Positions 8,241 to 17,147 of a stretch of 64,000 nt of DNA are shown here, piece by piece. A model generated the notes under the pieces. That model saw nothing but the letters and a program-made list of their open reading frames with translations, was not told the origin of the DNA and searched no databases. Within the stretch, counting starts at the first letter, position 1. Every line of letters begins with the position of its first letter. The DNA comes from Mesorhizobium sp. GbtcB19 (GTDB lineage: Bacteria; Pseudomonadota; Alphaproteobacteria; Rhizobiales; Rhizobiaceae): assembly GCF_019091085.1 (NCBI RefSeq), contig NZ_JAGXJY010000009.1, forward strand, positions 1 to 64,000. Direction: 5' to 3'. Both the position numbers and the translations under genes were made by a program.

Positions 8241-8417
8241 CGCCCCCCTCTGGCCTGCCGGCCATCTCCCCCACAAGGGGGGAGATTGGCAGTTTCGGCG
8301 CCGGCGCTTCTCCTGCGGCGCTGGAGATTGGCGAAAGCAGAGATGACAGCTGATCTCCCCCCTTGAGGGGGAGATGTCCGGCAGGACAGAGGGGGGCGCT
8401 GTCCCGCCGACGTCTCC
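8241..8417. repeat. Type A palindromic element, copy 1
   Basis: The element has inverted ends (CGCCCCCCTCTG and CAGAGGGGGGCG, then CCTGCCGG.CATCTCCCCC) and inner hairpins CTCCCC/GGGGAG. The core matches 28413-28588 (inverted), 37657-37826 and 58714-58869. The right flank CTGTCCCGCCGACGTCTC recurs, inverted, beside the 28.4-kb copy, so the unit reaches to about 8417. It sits inside the anthraniloyl-CoA operon, just where a ligase gene might be expected. No coding capacity. Confidence 0.9.
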
Positions 8418-8433
8418 ATCAAAGTGCTCATCC

Positions 8434-9246
8434 TCAATTCCCCTCGAACACCGGCTTTTCCTTCGCCACGAACGCCTTGTACGCCCGCTCGAAATCGCCG
8501 GTCTGCATGCAGATCGCCTGCGCCTGCGCTTCCGCCTCGATCGCCTGGTCGAGGCCCATCGACCATTCCTGGTTGAGTTGCGTCTTGGTGATGCCATGCG
8601 CGAAGGTCGGCCCCGAAACGATGCGCGCCGCCATGTCGAGCGCATCGGCTTCAAGCGCTGCCGCATCGACCAGCCGGTTGTAGAACCCCCAGCGCTCACC
8701 TTCCGCCGCGCTCATGGTGCGGCCGGTGTAGAGCAGTTCGGCCGCGCGTCCCTGGCCGATGATGCGCGGCAGGATCGCGCAGGCGCCCATGTCGCAGCCG
8801 GCGAGACCGACGCGGGTGAAGAGGAAGGCGGTCTTTGCCTCGGGCGTGGCGATGCGGATATCGGAGGCCATGGCGATGATGGCGCCGGCGCCGACCGCGA
8901 CGCCGTCGACGGCGGAAATGATCGGCTTGCCGCAGTTGAGCATCGCCTTGACGAAATCGCCGGTCATGCGCGTGAAGGCGAGCAGCTGCTTCATGTCCAT
9001 TTTGACCAGCGGCCCGATGATGTCGTGGACATCGCCGCCCGAGCAGAAATTGCCGCCATTGGGCAGGAACACGACGGCGTCGACATCGTCGGCATAGACG
9101 AGGTCGCGAAACGTGTCGCGCAGTTCGGCATAGCTGTCGAAGGTCAGCGGATTCTTGCGCTCCGGCCGGTCGAGCCGGACTTTCGCGACCTTGCCTTCGA
9201 CCTGCCAGATAAAATGCTTCGGCTTGAGCTTGGCGATAGTGCTCAT
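8434..9246 (-). CDS. Enoyl-CoA hydratase/isomerase (crotonase)
   Basis: 270 aa from the ATG at 9246, preceded by GGGAGGG. Crotonase-fold protein: FCSGGDVHD forms the first oxyanion-hole segment and VGAGAIIAMASDIRIA the second. The stretch GLAGCDMGACAILPR replaces the usual GL.P..GG motif, so the standard glutamate pair of enoyl-CoA hydratase is not obvious and the reaction may be hydration, hydrolytic ring opening or isomerisation. The start overlaps the MarR stop by four bases (ATGA), so the genes are translationally coupled. Role: a CoA-ester step after ring reduction. Confidence 0.9.
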   Translation of the reverse strand: MSTIAKLKPKHFIWQVEGKVAKVRLDRPERKNPLTFDSYAELRDTFRDLVYADDVDAVVFLPNGGNFCSGGDVHDIIGPLVKMDMKQLLAFTRMTGDFVKAMLNCGKPIISAVDGVAVGAGAIIAMASDIRIATPEAKTAFLFTRVGLAGCDMGACAILPRIIGQGRAAELLYTGRTMSAAEGERWGFYNRLVDAAALEADALDMAARIVSGPTFAHGITKTQLNQEWSMGLDQAIEAEAQAQAICMQTGDFERAYKAFVAKEKPVFEGN

Positions 9247-9707
9247 TCGCGTCCCTCCCAATTGCTGCGGAACGATTTCAGCATGCCGGTCAGCCGCCTC
9301 GCTTCTTCCTCGCTGACACCGCCGAGCAGCTCGCCGACCCAGCCCTCATGCACGGCCGCGATCGTCGCGAAAGATTTGGTGCCTTCCTCGGTCAGCCGCA
9401 CCATCGAGGTGCGGCGGTCGCCGTTGCGGCGCGCGCGCGTCACCAGCCCTTCGGAAACCAGCCGGTCGACGATGCCGGTGACATTGCCGTTCGACACCAA
9501 AAGGAAGCGCGACAGGTCGCTCATCAGCATGCCTTCCGGCGAGCGGTAGAGCGCGGCCATCACGTCGAAGCGCGGCAGCGTGGTGTCGAACTCCTTTTTC
9601 AGCCGTTCGCGCAGCTCCGCCTCGATGGTGCGCGAGGCGCGCAGCAGCCTGATCCACAGCCGCAGCCGGTCCTTGCCCGGCCCGATAGACGTCGGTCCCG
9701 CTACCAT
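9243..9707 (-). CDS. MarR family transcriptional regulator
   Basis: 154 aa, standard MarR length, with winged-helix DNA-binding region at about residues 45-110: LPRFDVMAALYR, the recognition helix around LVSNGNVTGIVDRLVSEGLV and the wing RRNGDRRTSMVRLTEEG. It overlaps the SDR upstream by seven bases and the hydratase downstream by four, so it is made together with the enzymes. MarR repressors in aromatic-acid clusters usually bind CoA esters or free acids. It is the best candidate to bind the palindrome at 12847-12862 in front of its own operon, and perhaps sites A, B and D. Confidence 0.92.
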   Translation of the reverse strand: MVAGPTSIGPGKDRLRLWIRLLRASRTIEAELRERLKKEFDTTLPRFDVMAALYRSPEGMLMSDLSRFLLVSNGNVTGIVDRLVSEGLVTRARRNGDRRTSMVRLTEEGTKSFATIAAVHEGWVGELLGGVSEEEARRLTGMLKSFRSNWEGRE

Positions 9708-10474
9708 GTCTCACCTCCGGAGATGGAGATTGCCTGTCCGGTGATCGACCGCGCGGCATCGCTGCACAGCCACAGCACGGCTGCGGCGACTTCGTCCGGC
9801 TGGATGAATCGTCCCTGCGGGTTCACGGCCGAGAGGCTCTGCCTCGCTTCCTCTGCTGAACGCCCGGTCTTTTCGACGATGCGCTGGACGGACTCTTCCA
9901 GCATGTCAGTCTCGACGAAACCCGGGCAGACGGCATTGACCGTAACGCCTGACTTGGCGGTTTCGGCCGCCAGCGCCCGCATCAGTCCAACGACGCCATG
10001 CTTGGCGGCGACATAGGGTGCGACATAGGCATAGCCTTTCAGCCCCGCTGTCGAAGCGACGAAGACGATACGGCCTGCCTTCCGCGCGAGCATGCCCGCC
10101 AGCGCCGGCTTCACCGTCAGGAACGCGCCGGTCAGGTTGACGTCGAGCGTACGCTGCCAGTCGGCGAGCGTCGTCTTGTGTGCCGCTGCGCTGCCTGCCA
10201 TGCCGGCATTGGCGACGACGATATCGAACGGTCCGCGCGCGGCCTCCGCCTTCTCATAGACCTCGGCCATTTCGGCTTCGTTCGTGACATCCGCGGCGAG
10301 GCCGAAGATGCGGTCATTCCTCTTCACGACTTTGGCAAGTGCCGCTTCGCGCCGCCCGCAGATGGTGACCTTCACGCCGGCTTCCGCCAGCGCCAGCGCG
10401 ATGGCCTTGCCGACGCCGGAGCCGCCGCCGGTGACCAGCGCATGCTTGCCTTCGATTGCCCGCGCGGCGCTCAT
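9701..10474 (-). CDS. SDR family NAD(P)-dependent dehydrogenase
   Basis: 257 aa classical short-chain dehydrogenase. The cofactor motif TGGGSGVGKA is at residues 15-24, NAGMAG is the structural motif, and the catalytic serine and YxxxK pair are in VASTAGLKGYAYVAPYVAAK. Its start overlaps the stop of the fused monooxygenase by four bases (ATGA). In the anthraniloyl-CoA pathway a 3-hydroxyacyl-CoA dehydrogenase step is needed after hydration, and this protein is the likely candidate. Nothing unusual in the sequence. Confidence 0.92.
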   Translation of the reverse strand: MSAARAIEGKHALVTGGGSGVGKAIALALAEAGVKVTICGRREAALAKVVKRNDRIFGLAADVTNEAEMAEVYEKAEAARGPFDIVVANAGMAGSAAAHKTTLADWQRTLDVNLTGAFLTVKPALAGMLARKAGRIVFVASTAGLKGYAYVAPYVAAKHGVVGLMRALAAETAKSGVTVNAVCPGFVETDMLEESVQRIVEKTGRSAEEARQSLSAVNPQGRFIQPDEVAAAVLWLCSDAARSITGQAISISGGETW

Positions 10475-12765
10475 ACTTTCAGCCCCGCGGCCGCTTCGCG
10501 CTCGGCCAGCCGGTAGATCTGGTCACGTCCCGGCAGATAAGGATCTGGCCATTTGACGCCGCGGTCGCCGAGCGTCACCGCCGCATGCAGCGTCCAGTAG
10601 GGGTCGGCCAGATGCGGCCTGGCCAGCGCCACAAGATCAGCGCGTCCGGCCATCAGGATCGAGTTGGCGTGGTCGGGCTCATAGATGTTGCCGACCGCCA
10701 TCGTCGCCATGCCGACCTCGTTGCGGATGCGGTCGGAAAACGGCGTCTGGAACATGCGGCCATAGACCGGCTTGGCGGCAATCGAGGTCTGTCCGGCCGA
10801 GACGTCGCAGAGATCGACGCCGGCCTCGCGCAGCAGCTTGGCAATCTCGACCGCGTCCGCCGGCGTAACGCCTTCGATGCCGACCCAGTCATTGGCCGAG
10901 ATGCGCATCGAGATCGGCTTTTCGGCCGCCCACACCGTGCGCACCGCGTGAAAAATCTCCAGCGGGTAGCGCATGCGGTTTTCCAGCGAGCCGCCATAGT
11001 CGTCGGTGCGGCGGTTGGTCAGCGGCGTGATGAAGGCGGACAGCAGATAGCCATGCGCGGCATGGATCTCCAGCATGTCGAAGCCGCAGCGCCCGGCCAT
11101 CTCGGCGGACGCGACGAACTGGTCGCGGACCAGATCCATGTCGGCGCGGTCCATCGCCTTCGGCACCTGGTTTCGCGGCGACCATGCCACGGCCGACGGC
11201 GCCATCACCGGCCAGTTGCCGGAGGTGAGCGGCACGTCCGTTCCTTCCCAGCCGACGCGGGTCGAGCCCTTGGCGCCGGAATGGCCGATCTGGGCGCAGA
11301 TCTTTGCTTCGGTCTCGGCATGGACGAAATCGACCAGCCGCTTCCACGCGACCTCATGTTCCGGCTTGTAGAAGCCGGGGCATCCAGGCGTGATCCGCCC
11401 TTCCGGGCTGACGCAGGTCATCTCGATGTAGAGAAGTCCGGCGCCGCCCTTGGCGCGCTCGGCATAGTGCGAAAAATGCCAGTCGGTCGGGCAGCCGTCG
11501 ACCGCCTTGTACTGCGCCATCGGCGAAACCACGATGCGGTTGCTGAGCGCCATGTCGCGCAGCCTGAACGGCGCGAACATCGGCGCGCGGCGTAAGCTGT
11601 TGCCGCCGGCGCCGGCCTTGCGCTGGAACCATTCCTCGGCGCCTGCCAGCCATTCGGCGTCGCGCAGACGAAGGTTCTCGTGGCTGATGCGCTGCGAGCG
11701 GGTGAGCAGCGAATAGTTGAACTGAACTGGATCCAAACCGAGATATCGTTCGACTTCCTCGAACCATTCGAGCGAGTTGCGAGCCGCCGATTGCAGCTTC
11801 AGCACCTCGGTGCGCCGCGCATCCTCATATTTGCGGAAAGCCGCTTCGAGGTCGGGTTCGGACTCGACATAGTCGGCCAGCGCCACGGCGCTTTCGAGCG
11901 CCAGCTTGGTGCCGGAGCCGATCGAGAAATGCGCCGATGCCGCCGCATCGCCCATCAGCGCCAGATTCTTGTATGACCAGCGCTCGCACAAGACGCGGGG
12001 GAAGTTGATCCAGGCCGAACCTCTGATGTGGTTGGCGTTGGTCATCAGCGCGTGGCCGCCGAGATGCTTTGCAAAAATGCGCTCGCAGACGGCGATCGAT
12101 TCCTGCTGCGTCATCTGGCCGAAGCCGAAAGCGTTCCAGGTCTGCTCGCTGCATTCGACGATGAAGGTCGCGGTCTCGCTGTCGAACTGGTAGGCATGCG
12201 CCCACACCCAGCCATGCTCCGTTTTCTCGAAGATGAAGGTGAAGGCGTCGTCGAATTTCTGCGTCGTGCCCAGCCACACGAACTTGCACTTCCGAGTATC
12301 GATGTCGGGCTTGAAGACGTCCGCGAAAGTGGCGCGCGATTTCGAATTCAGCCCGTCCGACGCGACCACCAGGTCGTGCGTCTCCATGAACGGCCTGGGG
12401 TCGGAGATATCGGTCTCGAACATCAGCTTGATGCCGAGCTCGCGCGCCCTGCGCTGCAGCAGGATCAAAAGCCGCTTGCGGCCGATGCCGCAGAAGCCGT
12501 GGCCGGAGGAGACGGTGCGCACGCCGTCATGGATGACGGCAATATCGTCCCAATAGGCAAAATGCTTCTTGATCCAGACCGCGCTGACCGGATCGTTTTT
12601 CGTCAGGTTCTCCAGCGTCTCCGCCGACAGAACCACGCCCCAGCCGAACGTGTCGTCCGGGCGGTTGCGCTCATAGACCGTCACCTCATGCGCGGCGTCG
12701 CGCAGCTTCAGCGAGATGGCAAAGTAGAGGCCGGCTGGTCCGCCGCCGAGAACCGCAACCTTCAT
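10471..12765 (-). CDS. Fused anthraniloyl-CoA monooxygenase/reductase (also annotated salicylyl-CoA 5-hydroxylase/oxidoreductase)
   Basis: 764 aa, two domains. Residues 1 to about 375 form a p-hydroxybenzoate-hydroxylase-like FAD monooxygenase (VLGGGPAGLYFAISLK at the N-terminus, ALMGDAAASAHFSIG as the second FAD motif). Residues from about 395 form an Old Yellow Enzyme barrel (MFAPFRLRDMALSNRIVVSP, FDMLEIHAAHGYLLSAFITP). This architecture and size are those of 2-aminobenzoyl-CoA monooxygenase/reductase, EC 1.14.13.40, which hydroxylates and then reduces anthraniloyl-CoA to a non-aromatic product without ring cleavage by a dioxygenase. It is first in its operon, with putative operator C 82-97 bp upstream. 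Salicylyl-CoA is the alternative substrate. No CoA ligase lies in the operon. Confidence 0.9.
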   Translation of the reverse strand: MKVAVLGGGPAGLYFAISLKLRDAAHEVTVYERNRPDDTFGWGVVLSAETLENLTKNDPVSAVWIKKHFAYWDDIAVIHDGVRTVSSGHGFCGIGRKRLLILLQRRARELGIKLMFETDISDPRPFMETHDLVVASDGLNSKSRATFADVFKPDIDTRKCKFVWLGTTQKFDDAFTFIFEKTEHGWVWAHAYQFDSETATFIVECSEQTWNAFGFGQMTQQESIAVCERIFAKHLGGHALMTNANHIRGSAWINFPRVLCERWSYKNLALMGDAAASAHFSIGSGTKLALESAVALADYVESEPDLEAAFRKYEDARRTEVLKLQSAARNSLEWFEEVERYLGLDPVQFNYSLLTRSQRISHENLRLRDAEWLAGAEEWFQRKAGAGGNSLRRAPMFAPFRLRDMALSNRIVVSPMAQYKAVDGCPTDWHFSHYAERAKGGAGLLYIEMTCVSPEGRITPGCPGFYKPEHEVAWKRLVDFVHAETEAKICAQIGHSGAKGSTRVGWEGTDVPLTSGNWPVMAPSAVAWSPRNQVPKAMDRADMDLVRDQFVASAEMAGRCGFDMLEIHAAHGYLLSAFITPLTNRRTDDYGGSLENRMRYPLEIFHAVRTVWAAEKPISMRISANDWVGIEGVTPADAVEIAKLLREAGVDLCDVSAGQTSIAAKPVYGRMFQTPFSDRIRNEVGMATMAVGNIYEPDHANSILMAGRADLVALARPHLADPYWTLHAAVTLGDRGVKWPDPYLPGRDQIYRLAEREAAAGLKV

Positions 12766-12846
12766 GTCTTGCGATCTCCTCTTCGCTCAGGAGTCGCCGG
12801 CAAAGCCGACGATCTCCAGCGGTCAGTATCGCGCCCAAGGGAAATT

Positions 12847-12862
12847 ATTTCAAGCTTAAAGT
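12847..12862. promoter_or_regulatory. Putative operator C (ATTTCAAGCTTAAAGT)
   Basis: A 16-bp imperfect palindrome (two mismatched pairs) centred about 90 bp upstream of the fused monooxygenase gene. It shares the (T/C)A.GCTT(A/G)AA core with sites A, B and D. The surroundings are AT-rich compared with the rest of the window, as expected for a promoter. Confidence 0.6.
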
Positions 12863-12901
12863 TTTATAATTGAATGATGACTGAGCGCTTGGCGCATCGC
12901 G

Positions 12902-13501
12902 TCACTTGGCTGGGTCCTTCGGGCTCCACAGCACGGTCTCCGCTCCCTTCTCATACGCCATGCCTTGCGGGTAGCTGATCGCTTCGAGCTGCAGGCCCCA
13001 CGGCGCCTGGAAATAGAGGATGGTCTGGCCGGCCGCGGGTCCTTCCTTCACCGGCAGCGGTCCCAGCCTTGTCTTCACGCCCTTGCCGTCGAGATAGGCC
13101 TTCGCGGCTGCAACGTCGTCGACATAAAGGGCGATGTGGAAGCCGCCGATATCGCTGTTCTTCGGCGTCAGGTCCTTCTGGTCGGGCGCGGTGTATTTGA
13201 ACAGCTCGATGTTCGAGCCATAGCCGCAGCGGACCATGGTGATCTCCTCGATCACCGCCTTCGGATCGACGCCGAGCAGGTCCTGCATGAAGGTGCCCTT
13301 GTCATCGGCGAACGGGCCGAACGCCATTGCCTTCTTGCAGCCGACGACATTGGTGAAGAAGTCGACGGCCTGCTTCATGTCAGGCACGGTGATGCCGGTA
13401 TGATCGTGCCCGCGCATGCCGGGGATCGAATCCGCCGTGGCCGCTCCCATTGCGCCGAACAGAATTGCCGCGACTATTGCGCCACGCGTTGCGTATTTCA
13501 T
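12902..13501 (-). CDS. Exported VOC (glyoxalase/dioxygenase fold) family protein
   Basis: 199 aa from the ATG at 13501, which has GGAGGGTGAC directly upstream. Residues 1-23 look like a signal peptide (AAILFGAMGAATADS). The mature part has one complete vicinal-oxygen-chelate domain: GHDHTGITVPDMKQAVDFF at the start and GGFHIALYVDDVAAAKAYL in the second half, with histidines at the metal positions and QLEAISYP near the end. Export of a VOC protein is uncommon. It follows the peptide-type ABC operon on the same strand after 80 bp and probably belongs to it, perhaps acting on or binding the substrate in the periplasm. Reaction unknown. Confidence 0.85.
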   Translation of the reverse strand: MKYATRGAIVAAILFGAMGAATADSIPGMRGHDHTGITVPDMKQAVDFFTNVVGCKKAMAFGPFADDKGTFMQDLLGVDPKAVIEEITMVRCGYGSNIELFKYTAPDQKDLTPKNSDIGGFHIALYVDDVAAAKAYLDGKGVKTRLGPLPVKEGPAAGQTILYFQAPWGLQLEAISYPQGMAYEKGAETVLWSPKDPAK

Positions 13502-13581
13502 GTCACCCTCCATTGGCGGGCTGACCTCTCATCGCGCACATCCGAGGCCCGCTGGTCGGCATGCGGATATCGAAACTCACT

Positions 13582-14406
13582 TCATGCCGGCGCCTTCTGC
13601 TGCAGCCAGTCCGCGTCGATCTCGGGGAGTGGAATGGCGGCGAGCAGATCGCGCGTGTAGGTCTCCTGCGGATTGTCGAACAGCGCGTCCGTGGCGCTGG
13701 CCTCGACGATCCTTCCCTCGCGCATGACGATGACCCGTTGGCAGAGCCGCCGGATCACCGACAGATCGTGGCTGATGAAGGCCACCGTCAGCCCCATCTC
13801 GGCTGCGAGCTTCTCCAGCAGCGTCAGGATCTGTGCCTGCGTCGAGACGTCGAGGCCGGAGACGATCTCGTCGGCCAGCACGAATTTCGGCGACAGCGCC
13901 AAGGCCCGCGCGATACCGACGCGCTGCCGCTGCCCGCCCGACAGTTCGTGCCGATAGCGGCTGGCGAAAGTCTGCGGCAGGCCGACGCGCTGCAGGGCTT
14001 CAGCTACGCGTTCCTTAAGCCTGTCGCCCAGGCCGTTCTGCCTGAGCGGCGCGGCAATGATGTTGAAGATCGTGTGCCGTGGGTTGAGCGACGACATCGG
14101 ATCCTGGAAAATCATCTGCAGGTTGCGTCGCAGCGGTCTGAGCTCGGCTTCCGAAAGATGGCTGATGTCGCGCCCTTCGAAGCTGATCGCGCCGGCGCTC
14201 GGCTCGAGCAGACGCACCAGCGCCCGGCCGAGCGTCGACTTGCCGGAGCCGGACTCGCCGACGATGCCCGTGACTGAGCCCTTGGGCAGGTCGAAGTCGA
14301 GACCTTTCAGGATTTCCGCCAGCGGCGCCCGGCCGATCAGCGGCTTGCGCGTCATATCGGGCAGCGCCACCTTCAGCCCGCGCACGGAAAACAGCGGCTC
14401 AGCCAT
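13582..14406 (-). CDS. Peptide/opine-type ABC transporter ATP-binding protein (second ATPase)
   Basis: 274 aa from the ATG at 14406, with CTGGAGGC upstream. OppF/DppF-like ATPase: Walker A GESGSGKSTLG, Walker B VLADEIVSGLD, signature ELSGGQRQRVGIARAL and H-loop FISHDLSV. Walker B reads ADEIVSGLD where most relatives have DEP(V/T)SALD. It overlaps the partner ATPase by eight bases. With the other ATPase, two permeases and the binding protein at 17311-18840 it completes one importer. Confidence 0.93.
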   Translation of the reverse strand: MAEPLFSVRGLKVALPDMTRKPLIGRAPLAEILKGLDFDLPKGSVTGIVGESGSGKSTLGRALVRLLEPSAGAISFEGRDISHLSEAELRPLRRNLQMIFQDPMSSLNPRHTIFNIIAAPLRQNGLGDRLKERVAEALQRVGLPQTFASRYRHELSGGQRQRVGIARALALSPKFVLADEIVSGLDVSTQAQILTLLEKLAAEMGLTVAFISHDLSVIRRLCQRVIVMREGRIVEASATDALFDNPQETYTRDLLAAIPLPEIDADWLQQKAPA

Positions 14407-15277
14407 GGCCGGGCCTCCAGTCCTGATCGGCCGCCGCGATCTCGGCAGACAACCCTGCAAGCACGGCCTCGTCGACCGGCTTCAGCGAAGCATAGGGATC
14501 GGTATAGCGCGGTGTCGCCGCGATCAGCGCCCGCGTGTAGGGATGTTGGGGAGCGTCGAAGAGCTGGGTGGTCTCGGCCTCCTCCACCACCTTGCCGGCA
14601 TAGAGCACCGACACTTTCTGGCTGATCTTGGCGACGACGCCGAGATCGTGAGTGACGAACAGGATCGCGGTGCCGTGGTCGCGCTGCAGCTGCGCGATCA
14701 GCCGCAGGATCTGCTTCTGCACGGTGACGTCCAGCGCCGTCGTCGGCTCGTCGGCGACGATCAGCCTCGGTTCCGCCGCGAAGGCCGCCGCGATCAGCAC
14801 CCGCTGGCGCATGCCGCCGGAGAGCTCATGCGGATAGCTCTTCAGCACCCGTTCGGGGTCGCGGATCTGCACCTCGTCGAGCAACTGGCGGATGCGTGTG
14901 TCGGCCCTCTCGCCGCTCCAGCCGAGGATGCGCACCAGCCGATCGGTCATCTGCGCGCCGATGCGGCGCGACGGGTTGAGCGCGGTCAGCGGATCCTGCG
15001 GGATCAGCGCCGTGCGTGCGCCGATCAAGGTCCGGCGTGCCTTGGCATCAAGTCGGCCGAGGTCCTCGCCCTCGATCAGCATCTCGCCTTCGACGATACG
15101 CACGCTTTTCGGCAGCACGCCGAGCACCGCCTTGCCGATCATCGTCTTGCCGGCGCCGCTTTCGCCGACCAGCGCGCGCACCTCGCCCGGCTGGACAGTG
15201 AGCGAGACGGAGCGCAGCACGCGCTGGCCGTTGGGCAGCACGGCGCTCAAGCCGCGGATGTCGAGACACGCGCTCAT
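14399..15277 (-). CDS. Peptide/opine-type ABC transporter ATP-binding protein (first ATPase)
   Basis: 292 aa from the ATG at 15277, overlapping the permease stop as ATGA. OppD/DppD-like: Walker A GESGAGKTMIG, Q-loop ALIPQDPLTALNPSRRIG, signature ELSGGMRQRVLIAAAF, Walker B LIVADEPTTALD and H-loop FVTHDLGV. The C-terminal tail after HPYTRALIAATP is short, without the typical iron-sulfur-type cysteines of some DppD proteins. It powers the importer together with the ATPase gene downstream. Confidence 0.93.
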   Translation of the reverse strand: MSACLDIRGLSAVLPNGQRVLRSVSLTVQPGEVRALVGESGAGKTMIGKAVLGVLPKSVRIVEGEMLIEGEDLGRLDAKARRTLIGARTALIPQDPLTALNPSRRIGAQMTDRLVRILGWSGERADTRIRQLLDEVQIRDPERVLKSYPHELSGGMRQRVLIAAAFAAEPRLIVADEPTTALDVTVQKQILRLIAQLQRDHGTAILFVTHDLGVVAKISQKVSVLYAGKVVEEAETTQLFDAPQHPYTRALIAATPRYTDPYASLKPVDEAVLAGLSAEIAAADQDWRPGHG

Positions 15278-16122
15278 CGCAGCACCGGATCGAAGCGCGC
15301 CTTCAGCGCCTCGCCGAACTGGCTGAAGGAGAGCACGGTGAGGATCAGCGTGATCAGCGGGAACACCAGCACCCACCAGGCCTGATGGATCGACAGCCGG
15401 CCCTCGGCGATGATGCTGCCCCAGGTCGGATCGTCGGTCGAGATCGACAGATTGACGAAGGACAGGATCGCCTCGACGATCACGGCGATGCCCATCTCGA
15501 GCGACAAAAGCGCCACCACCGAAGGAAGCACATTGGGCAGCACCTCGCGCAACATGATGCCGATACGACCGTAGCCGGCGATGCGCGCGCTCTCGACATA
15601 GTCCATGCGCGCCTGGCTCATGGCTTCGGCGCGGATCACCCGGCAGAAGCGCGTCCAGTCGATGATCGCGATGGCGAGGATGACGGAGCTGAGCCCCGTG
15701 CCCAGCACCGCAACTAGGAGGATCGCGAACAGCACCGGCGGGAACGCCATCCAGACATCGACGACACGCGAGATGATGCGGTCGGCCCAGCCGCCGAAAT
15801 AGCCGGCGATCAGCCCGAGCGCCGACCCGAGCAGGCAGGCGGACGTCGCCGCCGCGAAGGCAACGATGAAGGCGATGCGGCCGCCGAAGATCAGCCGCGA
15901 CAACAGATCGCGTCCCAGGCTATCGGTGCCCAACCAATAGCCGGGCTCGGCGCCGTCCAGCCAGAAAGGCGGCAGCCGCTCAAGCATCAGGTCCTGCGCC
16001 AGCGGATCCTGCGGCGCGACGAGCGGCGCGAAGATGGCCGCGAGCAAGGCAATCAGCAGCCAGCCGCCGGCCAGCCACAGCCTCGGGCTCAGGCCACCTC
16101 GCGAGATGCGGGCGTCATCCAT
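15274..16122 (-). CDS. Peptide-type ABC transporter permease (DppC/OppC-like)
   Basis: 282 aa from the ATG at 16122; the start overlaps the stop of the first permease gene. Six hydrophobic segments, the N-terminal GTDSLGRDLLSRLIFGGRIA motif split by a loop as in DppC proteins, and the EAA loop AEAMSQARMDYVESARIAG. Second permease of the importer encoded at 13582-18840. Confidence 0.92.
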   Translation of the reverse strand: MDDARISRGGLSPRLWLAGGWLLIALLAAIFAPLVAPQDPLAQDLMLERLPPFWLDGAEPGYWLGTDSLGRDLLSRLIFGGRIAFIVAFAAATSACLLGSALGLIAGYFGGWADRIISRVVDVWMAFPPVLFAILLVAVLGTGLSSVILAIAIIDWTRFCRVIRAEAMSQARMDYVESARIAGYGRIGIMLREVLPNVLPSVVALLSLEMGIAVIVEAILSFVNLSISTDDPTWGSIIAEGRLSIHQAWWVLVFPLITLILTVLSFSQFGEALKARFDPVLR

Positions 16123-17122
16123 GGCGCAGCCTCGGATTGAGCAGCGCATACATCATGTCGACGGCAAGGTTGATCAGCACGAAGAGCAGCGCGAACACCA
16201 GCACGATGCCCTGGATCAGCGGCAGGTCGCGGTTGATGACGGCATCGATCGCCATGTTGCCGAGGCCTTCATAGGAAAACAGCCGCTCGACGATGACGGT
16301 GCCGCCGATGAGGAAAGTGAACTGCACCCCGACCAGCGTCAGCGTCGGCAAGGCCGCGTTCTTCAGCGCCTCGCGCAGGATCACCTGCGTCTCCGAAAAA
16401 CCTTTGACCCGCGCCAGCACCACATAGTCGAGGTCGAGCACCTCCTTCAGCGACTGTTTGAGCAATTGGGCGATGATCGCCGCCAGCGGCAGCGCCAGGG
16501 CCACGGCCGGCATCAGCATATGCTTGAGCAGGTCCCAGGTGAGGTCGAAGCGCAGCCTGAGCAAGCTCTCGACCAGATAGAACTGGGTGACGAAGGGCAG
16601 GTCGAGCTCCGGCGACACCCGGCCGGAAATGTCGAAGACAGGCACCAGAACGCCGAACAAAAGGATCAGCACCAGGCCCCACAGGAAGTCGGGGATGGAG
16701 AGCGTCGCGCCGCTGGCGATGTCGATGCCGGCTTCGAGCGCCGTGCCGCGCGAGCGCGCGCCGACGATCGCGGCGGTGGCGCCGAGCGCGATCGCCATGA
16801 GCAGCGCCACGGTCGCCAGCTCCAGCGTCGCCGGTAGCCGGTTGAAGACGAGACCGAGCACATCCTGGCGCAGCGAGATCGAGGTGCCGAAATCGCCATG
16901 CAGCACGCCGCCGAGCCAGATGAAGAATTGCTGCACGATGGTCTTGTCGAGCCCATAGAGCGCGCGCAGCCGCGCGATGTCGTCGTCGCTGGCCCCGGGC
17001 GGCAGCATCATGGCGATCGGGTCGCCGGGCGCCACGCGGATGACGACGAAGACGACGATGGCGACGCCGAAAAGCGTCACCAGCATCGTCAACAGACGAA
17101 CGAGGAATCTCTGCAGCAGCAT
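16115..17122 (-). CDS. Peptide-type ABC transporter permease (DppB/OppB-like)
   Basis: 335 aa with a single N-terminal membrane segment (LLTMLVTLFGVAIVVFVVIRVAPGDP motif split across the TM) followed by a periplasmic loop and five more segments. The usual DppB feature LYGLDKTIVQQFFIWL is present, as is the EAA loop around DYVVLARVKGFSETQV. It is separated from the binding-protein gene by a 188-bp gap that is largely a palindromic repeat, so expression of the permease may be lower than that of the binding protein. Confidence 0.92.
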   Translation of the reverse strand: MLLQRFLVRLLTMLVTLFGVAIVVFVVIRVAPGDPIAMMLPPGASDDDIARLRALYGLDKTIVQQFFIWLGGVLHGDFGTSISLRQDVLGLVFNRLPATLELATVALLMAIALGATAAIVGARSRGTALEAGIDIASGATLSIPDFLWGLVLILLFGVLVPVFDISGRVSPELDLPFVTQFYLVESLLRLRFDLTWDLLKHMLMPAVALALPLAAIIAQLLKQSLKEVLDLDYVVLARVKGFSETQVILREALKNAALPTLTLVGVQFTFLIGGTVIVERLFSYEGLGNMAIDAVINRDLPLIQGIVLVFALLFVLINLAVDMMYALLNPRLRHG

Positions 17123-17147
17123 GCGTGCGTAATCACTCTAACGAACT

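Noticed and set aside
8241..8417. Repeated CTCCCC/GGGGAG blocks considered as a CRISPR-like array
   Set aside because: No regular repeat-spacer spacing and no cas genes; the structure is a palindromic element with inverted ends found in single copies at four places.
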